A DNA stretch of 30,378 nt, taken from NCBI GenBank assembly GCA_964396895.1, contig CAYNGJ010000028.1, forward strand, positions 1 to 30,378, in the 5' to 3' direction. Shown one piece after another: positions 24,032 to 30,378 of this stretch. Position numbers and translations under genes: made by a program. Each line of letters begins with the position of its first letter. Within the stretch, counting starts at the first letter, position 1. The DNA comes from UBA2334 sp964396895 (GTDB taxonomy: Bacteria > Pseudomonadota > Gammaproteobacteria > Burkholderiales > Burkholderiaceae_C). Under the pieces are notes generated by a model that worked only from the letters and a program-made list of their open reading frames with translations, was not told where the DNA came from and searched no databases.

Positions 24032-24520
24032 TTAACCATTGCGGCGCGCGGGGTCATCCACCCCGTAGGCGCGCCGGGCCGTAGCGACCTGGGCCGCTTC
24101 GGTGGTGTCGGGGTAAAAGCGGTAGCTGGGGGCCACCACGGGCTCGGTGGCGGTGACCCGCACCAAAAAGACAGCGCGGAGGGCAAAGCGCCCGCCCATC
24201 AAGGCCTGCAGGGGTGCGCTGACCGTGGCAAAGCGGGGGTCATCGGGGCGCACCACCGAGGCTTCTCCTCGCAGCTTGTACCCCTTTTGCGTCCACACGT
24301 CGATGAAGCTCACGCACACCCTGGGGTTGGCGTCGATGTGGCGGGCGCTGTTGGGCGAGGCGATGTGGGCAATCACCAGGTGGTCGTCGTCCAGCGCGGC
24401 AAACACCTCTTTGGGCGACACGTTGGGCCAGCCGTCGGCACCGCAGGTGGCCAGCCAGCACAGCACGCTGTTGTTCATGGCGGCCAGCACGGCAGGGGTC
24501 AGGGCGTGGGGTGTGGTCAT
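24032..24520 (-). CDS. Pyridoxamine 5'-phosphate oxidase-like (FMN-binding split-barrel) protein
   Basis: A 162-residue split-barrel protein beginning MTTPHALTPAVLAAMNNSVL. The pattern VLCWLATCGADGWPNVSPKE followed by DDHLVIAHIASPNSARHIDANPRVCVSFIDVW is typical of small FMN- or cofactor-binding pyridoxamine-oxidase-like proteins. It is shorter than PdxH and lacks evident C-terminal PLP-binding features, so it is not claimed to be PdxH. It lies 19 nt after the EamA gene and 55 nt before the aminotransferase, so it is probably in the same transcript. The function is unknown. Confidence 0.85.
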   Translation of the reverse strand: MTTPHALTPAVLAAMNNSVLCWLATCGADGWPNVSPKEVFAALDDDHLVIAHIASPNSARHIDANPRVCVSFIDVWTQKGYKLRGEASVVRPDDPRFATVSAPLQALMGGRFALRAVFLVRVTATEPVVAPSYRFYPDTTEAAQVATARRAYGVDDPARRNG

Positions 24521-24539
24521 GGTGTCGCTCAGGCGGGAC

Positions 24540-25517
24540 TCAGGGCTTGGGGGTGGCCAGCCGTTTGCCGGCAAACACCGTGGCCACCACGGCCAGCGCG
24601 AAGCCCAGGGTCAGGGTTTCCAGCGGCTCACCCAGCAGGGGTACGGCGGCCAGGATGCTGATGAAGGGCTGCAGCAGTTGCACCTGGCTCACGCGCAGCG
24701 CGCCGCCAATGGCCAGCCCGCGAAACCAGGCAAAAAAACCGGCCCACATCGAGAACACGCCGGTGTAGGCCAGGGCCAGCCACGACGAGGTTTGTATGGC
24801 CTGCTCCGGCCAGGTGACCCAGGCCACTGGCAAGGCCACGGGCAGCGCCATGACGCACATCCAGCAGATGACGCGCTCGGCCCCCAGCTCGGGCGTGACG
24901 CGGGCGCCAAACACATAGCCCAGCGCAGCGGCCAGCATGGCACCCACCAGCAGCAGGTCGGCCCATTCAAAGGCAAAGTGCCCCGTTTGCTGCCAGGCAC
25001 GCAGCAGCGAGAACACCACCACCAGCGCGCTGCCCAGCGCGGCGCACAGCCAAAAACCCAGCCGCGCCCGCTGGTGCAGCACCCAGGCCGCCATGGCCGC
25101 GGTGGCGAGGGGCAGCAGGGCGGTCAGCACGGCGGCGTGGCCCGAGCTGACCTGGCGCAGGGCCAGCCCCAGCAGCAGCGGAAACCCCAGCGCGTTGCCC
25201 AGTACGGCAATGAACAGCGGCTTGCGCTGGTGGGGCTTGGGCAGGGGTGAGCGCGTGGCCAGCAAAAACAGGGCCGACAGCGTGCCCGCAATGACCACCC
25301 GCGCGAAGGTGATGAACCATGGCGAGAGTTGCGGGGCATCGACCGAGCCGGTGGCCAGCCGCGTCATGGGCAGGGTGAGGGCAAACACCGTCACCCCCAG
25401 CAGGCCCAGCCACAGGCCACGGGTTTCGTCGCTCATGCGGGGTGAGAGCGGTGGTGGGCTCAGGGTGGCGGTGGCCATGGGGGTGGCAGGGCGTTGGGGT
25501 GGGTTCACGGCGGTCAT
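24540..25517 (-). CDS. EamA/DMT-family inner-membrane transporter (RhaT-like, 10 TM)
   Basis: A 325-residue membrane protein with two EamA repeats of five segments, a pattern seen from GLWLGLLGVTVFALTLPMTR to GFALAVVATVFAGKRL. DMT/EamA proteins export amino acids and metabolites. The start at 25517 gives MTAVNPPQRPATPMATATLS and overlaps the LysE stop in ATGA. The later methionines MATATL and MSDETRG are alternatives, since the first 30 residues are low complexity. It follows LysE and precedes the pyridoxamine-oxidase-like gene by 19 nt. Confidence 0.88.
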   Translation of the reverse strand: MTAVNPPQRPATPMATATLSPPPLSPRMSDETRGLWLGLLGVTVFALTLPMTRLATGSVDAPQLSPWFITFARVVIAGTLSALFLLATRSPLPKPHQRKPLFIAVLGNALGFPLLLGLALRQVSSGHAAVLTALLPLATAAMAAWVLHQRARLGFWLCAALGSALVVVFSLLRAWQQTGHFAFEWADLLLVGAMLAAALGYVFGARVTPELGAERVICWMCVMALPVALPVAWVTWPEQAIQTSSWLALAYTGVFSMWAGFFAWFRGLAIGGALRVSQVQLLQPFISILAAVPLLGEPLETLTLGFALAVVATVFAGKRLATPKP

Positions 25518-26173
25518 CCAGCGACCCCCCTGGGCACAGTGGGAGCCAGGGCGCTGACCAGCATCCAGGCGGCGGTCAGCATCAGCACGGCGGCCATGCA
25601 CCGGTTGAACCACACCAGCCGCTGGCCGGTGGGCAGGCCGTTGGTCACGGGGCCTGCCAGCCATTCGCGCAGCAGGGCGCCCACCAAGGCGTAGGTCAGG
25701 TTGCTGAAGAAGGCGAACGCGGCCATCAGGGGCAGCACTTGCAGCGTGCGGCTGGCTGCGTCGGGTCGCCCGGCAATCCAGCCCGCCACAATGGCCAGGG
25801 CCAGCATCCAGGCTTTGATGTTCACGAACTGCAGGCCCACGCCCTGCCAGAAGCTCACATCCAGGCGCGAGGCATCGGCCTCGGCCAGGGTGCGGGTGCG
25901 CGCCAGCCGCCAGGCCAGCCACAGCAGGTAGCCCAGCCCCGTGCCCAGAATGCCCCAGCGCAGCAGCGGCATGCCCACCACCAATGAGCCCAGACCGGCT
26001 GCACACAGCAGCAACAACAGGGTCCAGCCCACCGGCACGGCACACACAAAGTGCAGCGACCCCCGCAGCCCCCGGTTGGCCGCCAGGGCGGTGGACAGGG
26101 TGGTGTTGGGGCCCGGCGTGAAGCTGGCAGCGGTGGCCAGCAGCAGCAGGGCGGACAGTTCAGAGGGGGTCAT
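25514..26173 (-). CDS. LysE/RhtB-family amino acid exporter
   Basis: A 219-residue membrane protein of the LysE/RhtB superfamily with about six segments. It begins MTPSELSALLLLATAASFTP, and the signature FTPGPNTTLSTALAANRGLRG follows. The C-terminal half has FNRCMAAVLMLTAAWML. Family members export amino acids such as lysine, threonine or homoserine. No good ribosome binding site precedes the ATG. The frame is open further upstream into the spacer, but the family start is here. It is the first gene of the run, divergent from the MocR-type regulator, and a MocR-controlled amino-acid export role is an inference. Confidence 0.9.
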   Translation of the reverse strand: MTPSELSALLLLATAASFTPGPNTTLSTALAANRGLRGSLHFVCAVPVGWTLLLLLCAAGLGSLVVGMPLLRWGILGTGLGYLLWLAWRLARTRTLAEADASRLDVSFWQGVGLQFVNIKAWMLALAIVAGWIAGRPDAASRTLQVLPLMAAFAFFSNLTYALVGALLREWLAGPVTNGLPTGQRLVWFNRCMAAVLMLTAAWMLVSALAPTVPRGVAG

Positions 26174-26250
26174 GCGGAGGGTTGGCGGGCGAACCAAGGG
26201 GTGCAGGGGCGTGAATGGGGTGTGGCGGTGCATGCACGGGCATGTGGAGC

Positions 26251-26314
26251 AATGTAGCCAATGCAGCCATACACAAACCACACAGACAGACGCGGCAGAT
26301 AATGTTCTGTGTGG
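26251..26314. promoter_or_regulatory. Candidate operator region between lysE-type gene and mocR-type gene
   Basis: AATGTAGCC (26251-26259) and AATGCAGCC (26260-26268) form a tandem repeat with one mismatch. Downstream, CCACACAGA (26278-26286) and TCTGTGTGG (26306-26314) form a perfect 9-bp inverted repeat with a 19-bp spacer. GATAAT at 26298-26303 in the spacer resembles a -10 box for the plus-strand regulator gene. MocR regulators are known to bind direct repeats in divergent spacers. Confidence 0.5.
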
Positions 26315-26371
26315 ATGGCGCTTGCCATACAGCCTGCAGCCCGCCCGCCGCACCCTTGATCAGGACTCGCC

Positions 26372-27970
26372 ATGTTGCTCAAAACCCCCAACCAGTCGCT
26401 GACCGAGCAGTTGTCGCAGCGCCTGGCGCACCGCATCCGCGACCGGCTGTTGCCCGCTGGGGCTCGTCTGCCCAGTGTGCGCGAGTGCGCCCAGGCCCAG
26501 GGTGTCAACCCGTCCACCGTGGTGGCGGCCTACGACCAGCTCTTGGCATGGGGCCTGGTCGAGGCCAGGCCTCGGCGGGGGTTTTTCGTGCGCGAATTTG
26601 ATAAAAAATCGCACCTAACGCCCGCTGGTATTGATGACTCAGCTCACTTTTCCGATGGTTTGGTGTTGCGTGCCGAAGGGCCATCGGCCACTGTCATCGA
26701 TGGCCAGGGCGGGCGGTCTGTGGGCATGACGCGGCCCTTGCCACCCGAGTCGGCTGGACGAGCAGGGGGCGGGGTGGCCGAGGGGGCGGGTTTGACGGTG
26801 CCACCGGTGGCCTCGCCCGTGAACGCGACGGCCCTCATCCGGGCCATGTTTCACCAGGTCAGCGACAAGCCCCAGCCCGGCATGGGGGTGTTCCCGGCGG
26901 ACTGGCTGGCGTCCCCTTTCATGGCCGCAGCCGTGCGCAAGGTGGTCAGTCCGGCGGCGTTGCAGGCGGCGTCCCTCAGCTACGGCGAGCCCAAAGGTGA
27001 CATGGGCTTGCGCCAGGCCCTCTCGGTCAGGCTGCGTGCCATGGCCATCGACGCGTCGGCCAGCCAGATCATCACCACCGTGGGGGCCACCCACGCACTG
27101 GACGTGGTCAGTCGTACCTTGCTCAAGGCGGGCGATGCGGTCATGGTCGAGGAGCCGGGTTGGGCGGTGGAATTCGCCCGCCTCGACGCACTGGGTGCCC
27201 GCATACTGCCCGTGCCACGGGGGCCGCAGGGGCCGGATCTGGAGGTCATGGCCCGCTACTGCCAGGCCTCGCCCACCGGTGCGCCCCCTAAGCTGTTCGT
27301 GAGTGTCAGCGTGCTGCACAACCCCACCGGCCTGAGCCTGAGCCCTGGCCACGCCCACCGCGTGCTGCAGTTGGCAGAGCAGCACGGGTTTTACGTGGTG
27401 GAAGACGACACCTACGGCCACATCGCCCCCGCACATGCCACCCGCATGTCTGCATTGGACGGGTTGCGGCGCACCATTTATGTCAGCGGGTTTGCCAAGA
27501 TCCTTGCCCCCAACTGGCGCATTGGGTTTTTGGCAGCGCCTGTCGAACTGACCGAGCGCCTGCTGGACACCAAGTTGCTGGGCACCCTCACCACGCCCAG
27601 TCTGCTGGAAAAAGCCCTGGCCCACTGCATGGAGCAAGGCCAAATGCGGCGACACGCCGAGCGCATCCGCCTGCGGCTCGATGCCGCGCGCAGCCGCAGC
27701 GTCAAGCTGGCGCTGGCCGCGGGTTGTCGCTTTGCCGCCGAGCCGGCCGGCCTGTTTGGATGGGTGGACACGGGGGTGGACACCGAGGTGCTGGCCCAGC
27801 GCATGCTGGACGAAGGCTATCTGCTGGCGCCCGGCGCCTTGTTTCACGCCGTGCGTGCGCCCAGCACGCTCATGCGCATCAACTTCGCCACCACCCAAGG
27901 CGCGGCGTTCTGGGCCACGTTCGAACGGATCAAGCGCACGCTGCCCGGTGGTCCCAGACTGGTGCCCTGA
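26372..27970 (+). CDS. MocR-type transcriptional regulator (GntR winged helix + aminotransferase-like domain)
   Basis: A 532-residue MocR-family regulator. The N-terminal winged helix-turn-helix (residues about 8-75) has LAHRIRDRLLPAGARLPSVR and GVNPSTVVAAYDQLLAWGLV. A linker of about 70 residues (80-150), Gly/Pro/Ala-rich, precedes an aminotransferase-like domain that binds PLP. K376 sits in YVSGFAKILAPNWRIG, and NPTG and VVEDDTYG are present. MocR proteins sense PLP or an amino-acid derivative and activate or repress divergent genes. It faces the LysE-type gene across about 200 bp, so that gene run is the likely target. It ends 5 bp before the convergent uup stop. Confidence 0.93.
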   Translation: MLLKTPNQSLTEQLSQRLAHRIRDRLLPAGARLPSVRECAQAQGVNPSTVVAAYDQLLAWGLVEARPRRGFFVREFDKKSHLTPAGIDDSAHFSDGLVLRAEGPSATVIDGQGGRSVGMTRPLPPESAGRAGGGVAEGAGLTVPPVASPVNATALIRAMFHQVSDKPQPGMGVFPADWLASPFMAAAVRKVVSPAALQAASLSYGEPKGDMGLRQALSVRLRAMAIDASASQIITTVGATHALDVVSRTLLKAGDAVMVEEPGWAVEFARLDALGARILPVPRGPQGPDLEVMARYCQASPTGAPPKLFVSVSVLHNPTGLSLSPGHAHRVLQLAEQHGFYVVEDDTYGHIAPAHATRMSALDGLRRTIYVSGFAKILAPNWRIGFLAAPVELTERLLDTKLLGTLTTPSLLEKALAHCMEQGQMRRHAERIRLRLDAARSRSVKLALAAGCRFAAEPAGLFGWVDTGVDTEVLAQRMLDEGYLLAPGALFHAVRAPSTLMRINFATTQGAAFWATFERIKRTLPGGPRLVP

Positions 27971-27975
27971 GGGCC

Positions 27976-29916
<1,941 letters not shown>

Positions 29917-29928
29917 GGAAGTGGATCT

Positions 29929-29940
29929 CTATATATATAG
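29929..29940. promoter_or_regulatory. A/T palindrome CTATATATATAG just upstream of uup
   Basis: A 12-bp perfect palindrome lies 13 bp upstream of the uup ATG. It could supply the -10 element for uup on the minus strand; no good -35 is visible 17 bp upstream of it. Confidence 0.3.
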
Positions 29941-30120
29941 TGGGGTGGGCGGCATGGTGCCAGTCCCAGGGCGCGGCCGACACGCCAAGTTTGGCAAAAG
30001 GGGGTGGGCGAGGTGGCATTATCCTTGTGCGCGTGGAAAGCCCGGCAGGCAGCCACAGGCCCAACGGCCCGCAACCAGGAGAGCAGTCGCATCGCCAAGA
30101 ACCCAAAAGCAAGGGCATGC

Positions 30121-30159
30121 AAAAAAAATCTGCCAAGCTGGAGCCCGCGCCCAGCTTGG
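30121..30159 (-). terminator. Rho-independent terminator on the minus strand, no gene visible before it
   Basis: CCAAGCTGG (30133-30141) and CCAGCTTGG (30151-30159) form a perfect 9-bp stem with a 9-nt loop. On the minus strand the 3' side is followed after 4 nt by eight T (A at 30121-30128). It lies between the right edge and uup. On the plus strand only GTTTTG follows. The transcript it ends, between about 30160 and the edge, is unknown. Confidence 0.7.
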
Positions 30160-30253
30160 GTTTTGAGGCATTCTCGTCACAGGACAAACCCTCGATATGC
30201 CACCTGTGAACGTGTTTTTCTTGCAAACGCTTCCAGGAGTCAAAATCCCGTTG

Positions 30254-30259
30254 TATAAT
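30254..30259 (+). promoter_or_regulatory. TATAAT -10 element (promoter P1 candidate)
   Basis: A perfect TATAAT hexamer sits at 30254-30259. No matching -35 is found at 17-18 bp upstream (TTCCAG and CTTCCA there), so it would depend on an activator or on the -10 alone. It reads toward the right edge and the second promoter. Confidence 0.45.
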
Positions 30260-30269
30260 CTCGCTCCCC

Positions 30270-30301
30270 GATGCAACAAAGCATCACTTGCGAAAAGCAA
30301 G
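30270..30301 (+). other. Two adjacent small hairpins between the two right-edge promoters
   Basis: GATGC(AACAAA)GCATC (30270-30285) and CTTGC(GAAAA)GCAAG (30287-30301) are perfect 5-bp stems separated by one base, just after the -10 at 30254. They would be at the 5' end of a transcript from that site. Confidence 0.45.
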
Positions 30302-30337
30302 ACAGCGTCGAGGAAAGTCTGAGGTCAAAAAAATATT

Positions 30338-30367
30338 TTGACGGAGGGTAAAAAAGGATGCTAGAAT
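30338..30367 (+). promoter_or_regulatory. Strong sigma-70 promoter TTGACG-N18-TAGAAT reading out of the window
   Basis: TTGACG (30338-30343) and TAGAAT (30362-30367) have an 18-bp spacer. Upstream lies an A/T tract (about 30327-30337) like an UP element. It points to a highly expressed unit starting at the edge, for example a stable RNA operon, which is inference. Confidence 0.7.
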
Positions 30368-30378
30368 ACGAGGCTCTG

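Larger units (their letters stand above)
29941..30378. other. Gene-free right-hand stretch with regulatory sites
   Basis: No supported coding gene lies here. It holds a minus-strand terminator at 30121-30159, a TATAAT-type -10 at 30254, two adjacent small hairpins at 30270-30301 and a strong promoter at 30338-30367. The part at 29941-30120 shows nothing else I recognise. Confidence 0.5.

Noticed and set aside
25518..26045. Extension of the EamA frame into the LysE gene
   Set aside because: It is a shadow of LysE; the overlap with the LysE stop gives a better start.

Overview
The window is GC-rich, densely packed chromosomal DNA. I place it in the Betaproteobacteria, order Burkholderiales, most likely family Comamonadaceae (Rhodoferax/Acidovorax/Hydrogenophaga-like). 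This rests on the style of the proteins, the narXL-usp-narK-narGH arrangement and the family-style palindromic repeats. No rRNA or marker gene in the window fixes the genus.

Left third (1-12468, all minus strand): a respiratory nitrate reduction locus. In transcription order it holds the sensor kinase narX and response regulator narL (4-nt overlap), then a universal stress protein and a NarK-type transporter with a C-terminal extension, ending in a clear rho-independent terminator. After that come a NarK1-type transporter, a NarK2-type transporter, narG and the start of narH, which runs off the left edge. The usp unit and the narK1 unit are each preceded by an element of about 80 nt with identical ends (11 and 10 nt) and a diverged, hairpin-rich middle. 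This looks like a cis-acting structured RNA or promoter-leader module shared by the two nitrate units.

Middle (12500-17750): divergent from narX are a possible 55-residue ORF, a PilZ-domain gene, a ComFB-family gene and a creatininase-family hydrolase, all on the plus strand. Next come a MarR regulator divergent from a PaaI-like thioesterase with two perfect palindromes between them, and a histidine-phosphatase-like protein whose usual second catalytic His is Ser. A type II toxin-antitoxin pair follows, flanked by stretches with no recognisable gene, and then a small zinc-ribbon-like protein.

Right part (17756-27970): minus-strand threonine/serine dehydratase, a VOC-fold protein and a PhzF-like protein. 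Beyond them a tightly packed run is transcribed away from a divergent MocR-type (GntR-aminotransferase) regulator: LysE exporter, EamA exporter, pyridoxamine-oxidase-like protein, PLP aminotransferase, MFS transporter and GST. The MocR/LysE intergenic region carries a tandem repeat and a 9-bp inverted repeat that could be the operator. Two genes in the run, the aminotransferase and the MFS gene, contain copies of the same palindromic repeat inserted in frame.

Right edge (27976-30378): uup, an ABC-F ATPase on the minus strand, then about 460 bases without a gene. That stretch holds a minus-strand terminator with no visible gene before it and two plus-strand promoter-like sites reading out of the window. 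The second has an A/T tract upstream and suggests a stable-RNA or other highly expressed operon just beyond the edge.
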